From positions 310,001 to 374,000 of the forward strand of contig JAQOOI010000011.1 of the NCBI GenBank assembly GCA_028554645.1: a DNA stretch of 64,000 nucleotides. The letters run 5' to 3'. The position numbers were made by a program, and so were the translations under genes. Shown here piece by piece: positions 42,900 to 55,656 of this stretch (positions are counted from its first letter, which is position 1; every line of letters starts with the position of its first letter). The notes beneath the pieces were generated by a model that made no database searches, was not told the DNA's origin, and was given only the letters and a program-made list of their open reading frames with translations. Origin of the DNA: Omphalotus guepiniiformis. Its lineage: Eukaryota; Basidiomycota; Agaricomycetes; Agaricales; Omphalotaceae.

Positions 42900-44140
42900 A
42901 TGTCTGCTCAAACAGATTCGAACAAAGTTTACCGCAACGAATGTACAGGATACGCATTGGAAACTGTGAAGAAACACACCGAACCTCAGGATATCACATT
43001 ATTCGGTAGTTGTTTTTGTCCATTCGTTCAGCGTGTGTGGGCAGCACTGGAGTTTCTCAAGGTTCCGTACAAGGTATGTTTTTCTCTGAATCAGTTCTGG
43101 AGTCTTCGGTGTTTTGATATTCTGAGGTTTATAGTATTGTACGCCTTTTCCTTTTCATAGTCGTCAAGCAGGTCGTGGCCGTGATTTGACTTGATCGTCA
43201 GACGAAGTCAATCCGTACAAGAAACCGGAAGATCTTCTTGAAGTATCGCCTAAAGGTCTTGTACCGGGTCTCAAGTTGAATAACTATAACCCTCCGAGAG
43301 GGCTTAATGAAAGTACTGTGATACTGGAGTATGTGAATGAGTAAGTGATGTTTCGTTGTTGAAGTTCTGGTTTGATAATGATGACCTGGGTGGATTGGAT
43401 TTGAAGTTTAGCGGAAAAATCTAGTGGGCGTAGTCTTCTACCGCCAGTCAACCATCCATGTTCGTCGTTTTTGTTATTGTATGCGCATGTCATAGACTCA
43501 AAACGGCTTATATTAGATGCTCGCGCTCTGGTGCGCCTTCAAGTCGATCACGTCAATCGATCCCTCGTTCCCGCGTTCTACCGATATCTACAAGCCCAAG
43601 ACACGGATGCACAGAAAGACGCAGCGAAAGAATTACATGCATCTATTGATGGTTTAGTTGCACTTCTCAAGCGTATGGAACATGAGATCCTAAATACCGG
43701 TGGAGTTTCTGGCGAAGGAGAAAGGAAGGCACTGTCTGTCGGATTGGGTCTTTGGGTCGAAGGAAATGAGGATCTTGGATTGGTTGATGTTATGGCTGGA
43801 CCTTGTGAGTCATTTAGATATTTGATGTTTCTTGTTGGGGTTGGTGTCTAATAGGCACTGAAGGGCTTTTCCGAGCAACTAATGTGTTGAAATATTATCG
43901 AGGGTTCGAGCTGGCGGCGGGAGAGGAGTTGAATGTTTGGATCAAGAAGTTGGTGGATCATCCTGATTTTAAGGCTACCTGCAGCACGGATGACTTGTAT
44001 GTGGATAGTTATGAACGGTGAGTCGGGCTTTTGTTGTGTCTCTGGCCTATTTATCATGGTTACCCCATAGATATGCTTTTAATCGACCGAATACTAGTCA
44101 AGTAGCGAATGCTATCAACGCTGGTCGAGGACTCCCTTGA
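42900..44140 (+). CDS. Omega-class-like glutathione S-transferase
   Basis: GST-fold protein assembled from about six exons. It starts MSAQTDSNKVYRNECTGYAL (ATG 42900; an in-frame ATG at 42846 is possible). The thioredoxin-like domain has 'ITLFGSCFCPFVQRVWAALE', with a CPF-type cysteine as in omega GSTs, which catalyse glutathione-dependent reduction and deglutathionylation instead of conjugation. Next come 'DEVNPYKKPEDLLEVSPKGL', with VPGLK, and 'ESTVILEYVNE', matching the glutathione-binding VP and ES motifs. The helical domain has 'ARALVRLQVDHVNRSLVPAF' and 'LGLVDVMAGP'. The last exon is YAFNRPNTSQVANAINAGRG and ends LP with TGA at 44140. The intron between EYVNE and the PPVNHP region could be read two ways; both keep the frame. 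Confidence 0.85.
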
Positions 44141-45249
44141 AGAGCGCTTTGGGGCTGGAATGGTTCGAAGAAGAGAAGAAGAGAAGAAGCATATTGATAT
44201 TGTAATTATAGCCTTTGTATTATCGAAGAATATTGAACAGAGTTTAAGAGGGGTACCTTTACCTTCGAGGTTCACTTTGTTTTCTTGGACTTTTGGGCCG
44301 ATTCTTTAAGCAGCAAGCTTGTGCGTCGTCGACTTCGACTCGCAACATGTACAGCCAGGCCTTGTTGCTCCCTCATGCGTCATGAGTGACGCAAGCAGCC
44401 CTTGCCGTAGTCCTTCCCTAGTCCTCCTTGAATTGACCGGCAACTTCCCGCTCACCACATTCCAGTGTTCAAACCTTTCCGATACCAGCCCCATGTGGTG
44501 CTCGTGCAGGAACAAGCGCTATGTCAAGAACTATTAAAGAAGCAAGGCTAAAGTCATACATCTACTTAGTATCGCGAGAGAGAAATAAGATTTACCTGGT
44601 TTCAATCATTCGCGATACTTGAGGCAGTCGGTTGTCGGAAGAATAAAACACGGAGATGACCCTGCCCTGCTCTCATTTGAGCAGTGGCAGCACACCCCTC
44701 ATGTATACAACGTGAATCCAACTTTGAAGCTTGTATTTTTACCTTCCGAGGTCTGCCAGTGAGTGAGAGTTTTCAGGGTCCTTCGCTACCACATCAGTGG
44801 GCTGCACAACGCAGACCAGACATCGTTGTCCACACGCAACCAGCTCTGTAACAGTCTTTTCGGGAAGATTGAGCTTCTGTGCTCACTCCAGTTTCAAATT
44901 TGTTAAATTGTTTCAAACAGGCCTAGGATCGGAGCAATATAGCAATATAGTCGTGTGAAAAGGTGGACCAGGAGGCCAACATATGATTACGTTATATGCT
45001 TCATTGGTTGGTCGTTCCATACGACGTCAACGAGCTCGAGCTCGACACTTTGGACGACCAACTACAGCTCACTGGTCATTTTCGAGTCTCTTGATTCAAG
45101 CGCTGAATCACTGTAATCTACGACATCCACGACCCGATTGCTGCTTTCCCACAATCCAAAGACTGGCTCCCACAGCCTTGAGGTCTTATTTACATACAGC
45201 TTGAATCGCTTTGGCTCCTCTTCATTAGCGTTAGCCTCGAACCGCCAGG
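44141..45249. other. 1.1 kb intergenic region
   Basis: Short frames only; no gene, tRNA or repeat recognised. Confidence 0.35.
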
Positions 45250-48200
45250 ATGCCTGAATACGTCTACGCGCTACACGACTTTCATCCGGAGAACGATGAT
45301 GAGGTGCCGTTCAAGGCTGGTGAACGGATAGAAGTTGTTGAGAAAGATGATCTTTACGGCGATGGTTGGTGGCAGGTACGTACTATAATCCCTTCATTAC
45401 TCTTGCTTCTCGAGTAGATCTATGAGCCGAGAACGTGCTCGAGTTATATGAGAGCGCGGGTCGGGATCTACCTCCTTCAACTTTTACACCTCTCTGTCTC
45501 GCCACCAAAATGCTTTACTCATTATCTTATTTCAAGGGTCGTAATTTAGCTGGAAAAACTGGTCTCTTTCCGCAAAGTTATACGGCTCCAGCACCTCCAT
45601 CAGCAGCTGCGACGTCGTCATCGTCTGATAATGCTACGTCCGATGAACCTCCGCCAACCAAGTCTTCACTCCAACCATTACATGAAGAGTCTGAGACAGA
45701 GTCGTTGTCTCCCAAAGGACCCGCAATCTATGTCAATGGTAACGAGGCGGATGGTGAAGTGATGAAAGCCACGATGACCGATGTGCAGAAGGCCATTGAA
45801 CAACTTGGACGAAGTCGTGGGTCCGCTGAGGACGGTGATGGAGGAAGAAGCTTCAGTTTTGCTAGTACGAGAGACGAGAGGGATACTGATCGCGATTCGG
45901 AGACGGACTACGACAACATGAGCGACACAGATCGTCACGAACACGGAGACAGCGATGAGGGCTGGCACAAGGGTGCTCGGCGGAAGTTGGCTGAGAAGGC
46001 AAGGAAGGCTGTTGAGGAGGCTGAAAAGTTGGAGCAGATGCTTGGTGGGATGGGTGTTGGGACTAGATCCAGTGCCCCACCTATCGAGGTTGAGCTGAGT
46101 GATGAAAGTGAAGGCGAGGAGGATGAGGAATACACTAGGTCCTCTAATTTTATGCCGAGGCATTCACGGATTCCAGAGGAGGACGAGGACGATGAAAATG
46201 ATGTTAACACACAGACTGGTTCGACACCTCAGCCGAATGGGGAGATTACTCTTCCTGAGCGGGATGAATCTGAGGCTCAGACAGTTACTGCTACTCGAAC
46301 ATCTTTCCCAGAATTACCCTCATCTGAACAAGTAATCTCCGACAGCAATTCTGCGTCGCTCCCCACTCCTGTTTCACCTGGCTTTGTGCGACCTTCTTCT
46401 GCTTCTCCTATTGCAGTTGCTTCGACCCCTCCGCCACTATCTATGCCCACAGAGCAGGAACGAACTAGCTCACCTCTTCGGGAGTCGTTGATTGCTTTGC
46501 CATCACCAACAGCATCTTCCTTCAATAGTACTCCTGCCTTCCACTTCAGTGCTCCTCAATCAGAACAGAACAGTGTCCACTCTGCTCCTTCGTCTACTCC
46601 AGCGCCATCTACTGTTGTTGAAGAATCCAAAGCTAACGGAAACTCGAGCAAACAGGAGAAAGAAAAAGAAAAGGACAAGAAACATCCTTCAGAATGGAGT
46701 GTGGAGGATGTCATCGATTGGCTCAAAAACAAAGGATTTGGGCCAGACGTGTGCGAGAAATTCAACGAGCAAGAGATTACTGGTGATGTTCTTCTGGAGC
46801 TCGATGTGAATGTGCTTAAGAACGAGATTGGTATCATGGCGTTCGGCAAGCGTGTTCGTATCGCCAACGCAATTGCAGATCTCCGTCGACCGCCGTCGGT
46901 TTACTCTGACCATCCCGATCAATCGCCGCCTTCGCCATTCCCTGGTACGCAAAGTCAACAAGGATTCAATGGGTATCCCTTCTCTCAGTCTCCTCAGTAC
47001 TATGGTGCGACCTCACCTCACGGTGGCTCTCATCCTGGGTCGCACTCCCAGACCCACTCCCGGAACCAGTCTCAGAGCCAATCACACCATTCGTATCCTG
47101 GTACTACTGCTTCTGCCTCTGGGTTTAGAGACTCGTATTCTGTTCATAGTCAGAACGGTGCTCTCATGGTAGCAGCGGGTCTTATGAGCCCCGAGAGCGC
47201 ACCTCATACCGGAGATAGTTTGATTGTGCCGCATTCACCAGGCTTCAAGTCTCCCGATGGTGATGCTAAAAGCAATGATGGTCTTGGCTTGGGTTTCCCG
47301 TTGCCTCAGGATAATGTGAAGGCTGCGGTATGTGTCTTTTGTCTGGTATATCAGTCCTTTCCTTATGCGTGGGTGTTTTAGAAGACTCGACCAGCACAAC
47401 TTGCTCTTTCGCCGAGCGATACTGCGTTGAATGCTACTGTTAAAGCATTTTCAGATGTTCCGGAAGAAGGCGAGGAAGATCGAGCTGCGCTCAGTGAGGT
47501 ATGTGCTTAGAATTGATACGATATTTCTTCAAAATAGTGATCTCATTTTATATAGGGCGAAAATGGCGCTAACGTTAGTAGTTATACCCGTCGTCGCCTA
47601 TTCGGTCGCTCGCATGACTCTAGCGCGTCTGGTGGGAAGGACTCTTCTCGCCATTCGAAGGAAGGTGTATCGCCGTCTTCGCCAGCCGCCTCGAGTGAGA
47701 AGGACAAAGACAAAGACAAGGACAAGGATAAGGAGAAAGAGAAAGATGGTTCTAGTCCTGCACCGCGCCATGCTCGAGCCAGGAAGAGCATAGACAATGG
47801 CAAATCAAGTGACCGGCTTAGCATCTTTGGTGGTACTTTTGCTGGGTCATTAGGCAAAGGTCGAAAACCTCCACCTAGGTATTCGACGTGAGTACAGCTG
47901 AAATTAACGCCCGTATGCTTTGTATTGATTGTGTCATTCGTGTATTCGACGGTTGGTGAAGATGGCTCAATCGCATCTTCTGAGAAGGGATCTGCGTTCC
48001 ATCTCCCTCGGTTCAACACTGCACCTCGGAAAACATCTTCTAGTCGGCCAGGTTCGTCTGGCGGATTGCCAAAGAATAGTCCTAAAGAGCAGAAGGAGAA
48101 GGAGAAGGAGAAGGAGAAGGAGAAGGAAAAAGATAAAGGCAAAGAGAAAGAGAAGAGTAAAGACGGTACGGTTAAGGAAACTCGCGATCCTGCTCTGTTG

Positions 48201-49569
48201 CGCAAGCGAACTTCGTCTTATCCTGGCCCTGTTTCGTCGGCAGATAGCGCAAAGGTTTCGAACGGTTCCAGTGGCGTGAATGGTGCTGGTATGGAGAATT
48301 TGAAGCCAGGTCAGAGTATTTTGGATCAGATTGGGGATCCTGATCATGTGGGGTGGATGAAGAAGAAGAGCGACAGGTATAATAGCTGGAAGACGAGATA
48401 TTTTGTTCTGAAAGGCCCACACATGTATTGCTTGAGGAGTGATAACCAAGCGGTAAGGTTCATTTGTGCTGATTAATATAAAGCTAATGAGGTGTTGGTA
48501 CAGGAAACGAAGATCAAGGGGTATATCAATATTATGGGTTATAAGGTCACTGTGGACGAGAATGTGAATCCTGGGAAATATGGATTCCGGATCGACCATG
48601 AGAATGATAAGACTCATTATTTCAGTTCGGATGAGAAGGCTGTCATCAGGGACTGGATGAAGGCGATCATGAAAGCTACGATAGGAAGGGATTATACCAG
48701 TACGTCTCTAGTCAACGGATAATTAGTTTGATGTGCTAACTTTTCTGTCAGAACCTGTCATTTCATCCGTCAACATTCCGACTATACCCCTCATGGTGGC
48801 GCAAGCTATGAATCCTGCTCCCCGTCCGCCGTCCCCCACCGCTCGAGATGCAACACAAAAAGCACTACGGCGGGAAAATCCCAATCAGCTCTCGAGTCGC
48901 GATGCCCGCGTACTGATGGGACTTCCAGGCTCTGATGCGAAAGAAGAGAGGACTCGATTAGATTCGTTCTTCACCAACGAATCTGTTTCGTCTGAAGCGG
49001 GTAACAAGCCTGAGCAGTCCAAGTCTCCAGCCCCGCCTCGACCTTCGCGCGAGGCAAGGAGGGCGAGTGTCTCTCAGGGTCCGGTAAGTCGTGCTCTGAA
49101 CACACAGCTTGACGACTTGGCTCAAGCTGCTGCGTTGTAGATTACGCCCGTCGATGATAGTTTAATTGAATGGGCCAATTCGCATCTTCCTTCTTCACTT
49201 CAAATCACTGATACTTCTGGTTCGATATGTGGAGGTTTAACTATCCTTCGACTTGCCGAAAGTATTAAAGGCCGACCTTCTTCTCCTCCTGTACCTGATT
49301 CTGCGTTCCCTACTGATCCGGGAGACGATAAGCTTGATGGGTTGTTCAGGTTGTTTGATTTTTTGCTGGATAATGAAGTTAAGATGGGGAGTGTTAGTAT
49401 TAATGATATTAGGCAGGGAAAGAGGGAGAAGGTGTTGCAGTTGCTTAAGGCTTTGAAGGCTTGGGAGGATAAGAGGAAGGCTATTGCGCAGAGTATTGGG
49501 AAGGGTGCGGTTCAAGCTGGGGGATTTTTAGCGCCGGCTTATAGTATGCCTCTGGGTTCGACGATATGA
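45250..49569 (+). CDS. BOI/Pob1-type polarity scaffold: SH3, SAM, PH and CH-like domains
   Basis: Homologue of budding-yeast Boi1/Boi2 and fission-yeast Pob1, cortical scaffolds for polarised growth and exocytosis. SH3: 'MPEYVYALHDFHPENDDEVP' followed, after an intron of about 155 bases, by GRNLAGKTGLFPQSYT. A disordered acidic and Ser-rich stretch comes next. SAM: 'PSEWSVEDVIDWLKNKGFGP' to 'KRVRIANAIADLR' (about 46690-46890). PH: 'HVGWMKKKSDRYNSWKTRYF' to DEKAVIRDWMKAIMKA (about 48340-48680). The C-terminal region 'SLIEWANSHLPSSLQITDTS', 'GGLTILRLAESIKG', 'FDFLLDNEVKMGSVSINDI' resembles a calponin-homology fold, apparently an addition to the yeast layout. Lys/Glu/Asp runs (47700-47750, 48085-48160) come from simple repeats. 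Exons at 47380-47520 and 47560-47890 are inferred from frame continuity. Confidence 0.85.
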
Positions 49570-50044
49570 AAGTCAAACAGTTGAAGGGTTATCTTGTTCT
49601 TATACTTATTGCGATACACACTCCTTTCTTTTTTTTCTTGATTCCTTTCTAACCCTCACTTGTATATGTCCGTTTTCTGTTCTTCCGTTGCGTCACCCCT
49701 GCTCTGTTTTTTTGTTTTTGCACATGTTCATTCGTTATTTGCTATTTGCTTGTTCACCCCTCCGTCTCTCCTTCCCTTCCAGGTCTTTATCTTCAATTTG
49801 GACGGGTTCGTACGTTTACGTACCTGCATATTTGCCTACTGTGTTTTCCTTATTTACCTTATGGGCGGGAGTATATATGTGCAAACGGTCGTTTTCTTTG
49901 AAAACCCTTTTTTTTGTTCAGAGTCCAATAAACGTTGTAGATATGGTTATCACTTCGAACGAACAATAGATGAATATCTGGTTGGAATGAACCTTTTAAC
50001 TCTAGCAAACCTACTAAGACATATATACACAAGCAAATGTCATA
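49570..50044. other. Convergent 3' region
   Basis: About 475 T-rich bases between gene ends; no gene seen. Confidence 0.4.
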
Positions 50045-51462
50045 TTATACACTGACGCCAGGCTCCAATTCGCCCAGCAGCATAGTGCCGTCTTTACTTC
50101 CAGTCAGGACTAAGAGCGCAGGCAAGTCAATAAAAAAAGAAAGCAAGGGGTAAAAGGTTCAGAGACGTACTGATGGGCTCTTTGGGATGGAAATCAACCG
50201 ATGTGACTGTTCCTTTATGGCCAGGAAGCTAAACGACCACGTATTCAGAACACGGACTGGGATCATTAATAACGACAGAGGCAAACCTTGTATAAAATTT
50301 TCCCGCTTTCGACCTCCCAGACACAAACCATCCGATCTGCACCTCCAACAGCTACACGCTGTCCTCCATCCTCCTTGCTCCATGCGCCCCTCAAGAGTGT
50401 ATTCTCGAAGCCAGCTGGTGCGCCCTGCAAGATACGGTGTATCCGTGTCGGTGAGGGGGAGAACGGACGGATATCGTGGATGATGGTTTGAGAAGAGAGG
50501 GAAGGAGAAAGGATGTATGATCCGTTTGGTGAGAGTGAGATAGAAGTAGGTGTTTCGGTGTGTCCTGTTAGTGAGTACACTTGTGTTTGTTTTCTTAGAT
50601 CGTATACGTGTAAAGCATACGAGGGCGGTTAGAAGAGGACTAGAAGAAGAAAAACAAAAACAAAAACACACGTGTATCTCGTTGTCCAAAGCGCCAATGT
50701 ACAAATTTTGACCGTCCGCACCCCAGCAGACGGATGTCACGGGGCAGCCAACCTGAAGCGTAGCAACAGATTGTTTCCCGCCTTCCTCTCCTCCTTCCCA
50801 TATTTTTACAGTCCCATCGTCAGAACCAGTCGCGACGAGTTCGATTCCTGCTCCACCGGCCATAGTCCTATCGACAGTGTTGATAATTTCATGGTGGGCC
50901 CTAATCTTGCGTATTCGCTGGCCGGTGGTTAGGTCTGTGAGTGTAAGGAGGTGGTCGGCTGAGACGGTGTATAAGGTTGATGAGTAGAGTGACCATTGGA
51001 GGTCTAAGATTGGGGCTTTGGTGAGGTTGGAGAGGAGACCGTAGTTGGTGTTTGGTGGGTATGTTCTCCATAGTGCTGAAAGAGGTAAAAAGAGGGTGTT
51101 TAGTACCGCGTAGAAGAGAGAATTGAATACTAACTGACAGACACTTCTGTCCGCTGAACATGCAGCTATATTTTGACCTGACGGGTCGAATCTACAACTC
51201 AAAATCTCTCCCTAGATACATTGTGCGTATGTGAAAATATATATCTTACTCCTTGAGAACATCTGACACTTACTGAATGAGCCCCAGCCAAACTAACGAT
51301 AGGTGCTTCTAGACTGCTGGTCCTCTGAACAGTCCTAATCAGACTTTTTGCACGAGGATCGTTATTTGAGGAAATAGCAATTTGATTTGAAGGCGGGGGC
51401 GTAGCCTTTGCTCGTTTAATGAGAGCACCTGGGGGAGGAGGAGAGCCTCCGCGTTTGGACAT
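50045..51462 (-). CDS. U5 snRNP 40 kDa WD-repeat protein (SNRNP40 / Spf38 / Cwf17)
   Basis: Seven-blade WD40 protein of the U5 snRNP, a spliceosome component that contacts Prp8. Exon 1: MSKRGGSPPPPGALIKRAK, then 'SSLEAPIVSLAGAHS' (ATG 51462). Following exons: 'LSCRFDPSGQNIAACSADRS', 'NYGLLSNLTKAPILDLQWSL', 'LVATGSDDGTVKIWE', 'PVTSVCWGADGQNLYIGALD' with NEIH, 'GHTETPTSISLSPNGSYIL', 'FENTLLRGAWSKEDGGQRVA', 'VCVWEVESGKILYK', 'LPGHKGTVTSVDFHPKEPI' and the last 'LVLTGSKDGTMLLGELEPG' with VSV and TAA at 50045. The KILYKLPGH..V-FHP-EPI-L ending is diagnostic for this protein. Introns are numerous and short. It is divergent from the gene at 51880. Confidence 0.92.
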
Positions 51463-51879
51463 TTTCAACTGAAGCAAGCTTGAAGGGAAGACGCCAAGTC
51501 AAGAGAAGCCTTTGCCACACATGTGCAAATATTCTGTTCAAAGAAGCTGCCTACCACGTGACCGTTCTCAAAGAATTTAGGTTAAGTTAAGCTCAACTGG
51601 CAATCTCCTTCCATCTTTCTTACTTCTTGCATATCGGCCATCTCTACTGTTTGTCATTTTCATTCATAGAGAAAGATAACTGCGCTGAAGCTTGAAGAAC
51701 TTCACGGAGAACCACAGTAAGTTGTGTTTTGTTAGTTTCCTGATTCTTTGTCTGAAATCCGCCCCTGTTTTCTTTCACCCCAGCGTCTAGCGCGTCTATT
51801 AGATACAAAGTCAAAATCTCTCTTTTTGTGAGTATTAGTCGCGTGAAGGACATCTCAATCTCTCATTCAAACGCTAGCT
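51463..51879. promoter_or_regulatory. Divergent intergenic region, U5-40K / unknown gene
   Basis: About 420 bases between divergent starts that must hold both promoters. No specific element recognised. Confidence 0.4.
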
Positions 51880-54284
51880 ATGACGACCAAAGCCACACAC
51901 TTGTACACCTTTCCGCCGTTCCCTACGCCACCTGATGGTGTCGAGATCAAGCCGTACACAGAGTTTCAAGAAAGTGGCTACCAAATAAACGTACTCGAAG
52001 ATGGTGTAGAACTTGACGGGCTAGGAATTCCGACCGTTGAGATACGCGCCAAGCACGGTACAGACGAATGCAAAACCAACGCAAGGCCGAAGAAACGACA
52101 ACCTGAACTTGTGGATTTGAAGAATCCTGATGGATCTCCCAGGGAGAAGATGTGGTATGAACAATGGGAAGATACGGAGAGGTTGAGATATGTGGGTGGT
52201 TATGATACGTGAGTAAATCTACCAGCCTTTTCTTTCTTTGTTTCTTAGTAGTGATTGATTGGCTGTCTGGAAGGCGTGTATCTCGCGCCGATCGTATTCA
52301 CGAAGCGACTACGGCATTCAATAGGCGCTCTTGGCCTCCTGTGAATACACAAGTACGCGCTCAGTGGGATCAGGTTCGTATTGCCGTTTCCGCGCACTGA
52401 TATCTAATCCATCGACTCATCCATCCTGTCCTCAGTTTCAATTATTCGTTGGGATTCTCGTGAACACACCGATATGGAACCTGAAATCGGGGGACAAGGA
52501 AGGGGATGAAGGTTCAGATGATGATGATGCTATCAGCGATGACGAAAATTCTCTCGCGCAGGAGCCTAAGAATATTAGTGTCAATATGACTCGGAATGAA
52601 GGTGGTAGTGGCGCGCGGGGTAGATTCAAACGACCTCGACCTCGACCTCCGTACGCTAACTATGGTAAGAAGCCTACCATAGTACACACTCAAGAAGAGG
52701 TACAGGAACTTTTAGCCGAGGCAGCAGAGGAAAAGGAAGAGCATCTGATGAACTTTTTGAACGAACCTGCTAAAGGTGTACAAATCTTCCTTTCAAGTTA
52801 TATGCGACGGCAAGGGTTACATTAGTCTGTCTTTTTCCTTGAATCTTAACACACGCACTCTTACTAACAAATCGCGCAGCTCAGATCGTAACCTGGACAT
52901 CCTTCCTCGCCTTCTGAATTTCTACATCCGATATCTCATCGGTAACCGCGTTCTTCCGGAATCAGAGCGTCAATTACAGAGTGCACTCGATGTTATTGAG
53001 CAAGCTCGTCAAGAGTTACCTCTGACGTCCAAGATCGCGAAGACTCTGCCGGACAACTTCAGTCGCGCTTGCGAAGAATGCTTTGGCGTGAAAGCCATGG
53101 ATTACAAGCTAGCGATGGCCGAGGTTGATGCTACTTTCGTGCCTTACAAGCCTCCCAGCGACACTGTTGTCTCATCGGAAGCTGCAAATGCAAAAGACAC
53201 CCAAAACGTCGATGAGCAGGTAGAAAATGTAATTTCTCCGGCCCTGCAGCCCGAAATCACAACCTTCGAGATGAACGACGTTGCACCAGCAGCTGAAGTA
53301 CCCGACGAGGAAATATTCGAGGAATCCCTAAAAGCTGGCAACATTCAGATTCTAAACACACCCTCTGACTCGGAACCCGCCGCGCCGAACCCAGAGTCCG
53401 AGTCGGCTCAAGCCCCTACATCCGAATCCGAATCCAACACCGAAGGCCCGCCAAAGGTTCAAGTTCAGGTTCAAGAAACCTCTGACACCTGGGGTGATTC
53501 CGGTTCCGGTTCATGGGGATCCGATATGCCTACTGTTGGTTCAGAACAATGGGACACTCCAATCATCGAATGGGCTATTCCCGAACCAGAAAATCTTCTG
53601 AAATTCCTTGGACCTACCGCGTTACCCTTAACTCATACCTCAGGCATCGTCGAGTGGTCTGTGCGTCGTATTAAATCTATCACCATCCCTCCTCCTCTTG
53701 CAGGCAATACACAGGCGCAGCAGCAACAGCAGCCGAAACGTAAAACCGAAGAGAGCGCGGCGCCGGTGGAGCCTGATCCTGAAACGGTGGAAGAGGAGTT
53801 GGAGAGGGGTTTAGCGCAGGTTGTGTTGGAACCTTGGATGGAATGGGAAGACCCATCGGAAGAACCTCAGGCTTGTAAACCTAGGATTTTGGCGAGTTCG
53901 AGAGGGAAGGTGGTGGTGCAGGATGGGGTGAGTTTTGATGGTGATACCAAGGCCAAGGCGATGACTTTGGTGGGTGGTACTGAGGAATCGGGGTCTGCGG
54001 CTTCGGGTTCGAAAGGCAAGGTTTTTGATCCTCTCAAGGATGAGATTGTGTTGCTTGTGGAGCCTGAGAGCGCGAAGGTCTTGCGTGTTGGGATGGGTCT
54101 TGGTGGGTCTTGGGTGCAGATTGCGAGGATTGGAGATTTGGAGGGAGGAGAGACGGGAGCGAGTACTAGTGTGGAGGCTAGAGAGAAGGGGAAGTCTAGG
54201 AGTAAGAAGGGCAAGAAGAGCAGGAGGTTCTGGTATATGAATGAGTTGATGGTTACGCTGACGAGCTACCATCTTGTTGGATAG
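51880..54284 (+). CDS. Conserved-looking acidic protein, function unknown
   Basis: Four exons: ATG 51880 (MTTKATHLYTFPPFPTPPDG); second exon after ggaag near 52274 (RVSRADRIHEATTAFNRRSW); third after cctcag near 52438 ('FQLFVGILVNTPIWNLK'); and a long fourth exon after gctcag near 52884, with frame kept by donor gtgtac after AK. About 730 residues. An N-terminal ordered part (to 'LLNFYIRYLIGNRVLPESER' and 'TLPDNFSRACEECFGVKAMD') is interrupted by acidic and Arg-rich linkers. The rest is disordered with Glu/Ser-rich stretches. Near the C-terminus there are scattered β-like segments ('VLRVGMGLGGSWVQIARIGD') and a basic run (GKSRSKKGKKSRRFWYMNE). I do not recognise a family. Confidence 0.75.
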
Positions 54285-54571
54285 GATTCACTTTAGTTTT
54301 GATTCGCCGTTCTTATCCATCGATGTTCATTGTTGCCATTCACCTGAGTGTCTGTTATCTTTTGTGTGTACTTCTACTCTTTATCTCTCATCATGCTTCA
54401 TTGCTATTGTTCTAGTATATTTTAAATAAATGTTATGTAGCATCAATCTCAAGATGACAAATCTGATATTATTAAAAGTAGTACACGCAGCTACCTCTAG
54501 GCTTGGTACAGGTACAGGTACAAGTAGTCTTTCCCTCGACAATAATTACTAGCTGCTACATAGCTATCTAA
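54285..54571. other. Short convergent region
   Basis: About 290 bases with a small tandem motif (tacagg repeated at about 54508-54526). No gene. Confidence 0.4.
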
Positions 54572-55316
54572 TCACAAGCCAGCTGATTGGGAGCCAATGT
54601 GGTGTGCAATAAGCACACGCTTCGCATCAAATGTCGCCCCTCCAGGAACATTGATATTATACCCATCAAGGTAAGCTGTAATTTGTGGATGGGTTAAATT
54701 AGTGACGTCTCTGTGATTCGCCAATACAGGCAAATTCTAGTACATTAACTCAGTTACAGAACTTGAGGACCGGAAATAGGCCACTCACATGATCTTGGAC
54801 AGGATGACTGCCATCCGCAAACAGGACAATGTCATATGGATGACGATATCCTTCTCCACAGATTCCATTATGGAGCTGGAGGGTGAAGCATATATGAGCT
54901 TCAAGCTGAATTTTTTGACAATAAAAACTCACTTTAATGAGTTTCTGCTCAATGGGCGCCAGGGCTTGTGCTATTGCAGGTGCAAACCAAGGTGGTGCGA
55001 CAGCTACACTGAAATTATATACTCAGTGAAGACATTGAAATAGATGAGAAGCCACCTGGCCCTGCCCTCGCCGCAATAAGGGCTTGATGATACTCTTGGG
55101 CCGCGGAAATGTCCATCACCGAATTCGCACTCGCATTCTGAACCACTGATAAAGAGCATGAGAACGTGGAAAGGCGAGTTGAGCTGATTTACCATAGGCG
55201 GTATTTAAATGAGCGATGTATGCGTTGGCGATTTGAACGTCAAGGGCTGTAGGAGGGTTGGCGGGTGGCAGTGGTACATTTACGCCCACAGCGTTCTGAG
55301 GTGGCTGGATGTTCAT
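54572..55316 (-). CDS. Mug135-like protein
   Basis: Small protein of about 165 residues resolved after splicing five exons. Exon 1: MNIQPPQNAVGVNVPLPPAN to 'IANAYIAHLNTAY' (ATG 55316; an upstream ATG at 55355 is possible). Exon 2: 'VVQNASANSVMDISAAQEYH' to AARAGP. Exon 3: 'VAPPWFAPAIAQALAPIEQK' to LIK. Exon 4: 'LHNGICGEGYRHPYDIVLFA' to DGSHPVQDH. Exon 5: 'LPVLANHRDVTNLTHPQITA' to HHIGSQSAGL (TGA 54572). The layout, with a GxxxxPYDIVLFADGS-P block and a closing 'L-x-AYLDGYNI-VPGG' block, matches the Mug135-like family that is expanded in Agaricomycetes and named after a meiotically upregulated fission-yeast gene. Molecular role unknown. Confidence 0.75.
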
Positions 55317-55656
55317 AGTGAGGTCGTGGTGGATCGAGGTCAAGTTCGTGCGCAATATAGTCGGCGCAGCGAATTATATATGCTGCCATGACATATCACA
55401 TGATTATGGCGTGACTCGCGTTGTGCGTCATCGGACGACTTGGTCTGCGTGGGCTAAGGAACCAGTACTGTTATAGGGGTTCAAAGTGGTAGGATTTCCC
55501 CATTCCGTTGAAGGACAAACGAGTTCTTGAAGTCACTTGCAACCTGCAATATATACATACATCTGAACAGCCCATATTCATGTGAACTTCACGACGCTAA
55601 TTGCCTTTTTTTAATTTACTTCCTAAATCCCCTCCTCCTCTTCCCATCACAAAAAA
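55317..55656. other. Intergenic region
   Basis: About 340 bases between BPL1 3' end and the Mug135-like start. Nothing seen. Confidence 0.4.

Noticed and set aside
48085..48160. Lys/Glu-rich simple repeat in the BOI gene as a possible mobile or regulatory repeat
   Set aside because: It is an in-frame AAG/GAG microsatellite within the disordered linker and needs no other explanation.
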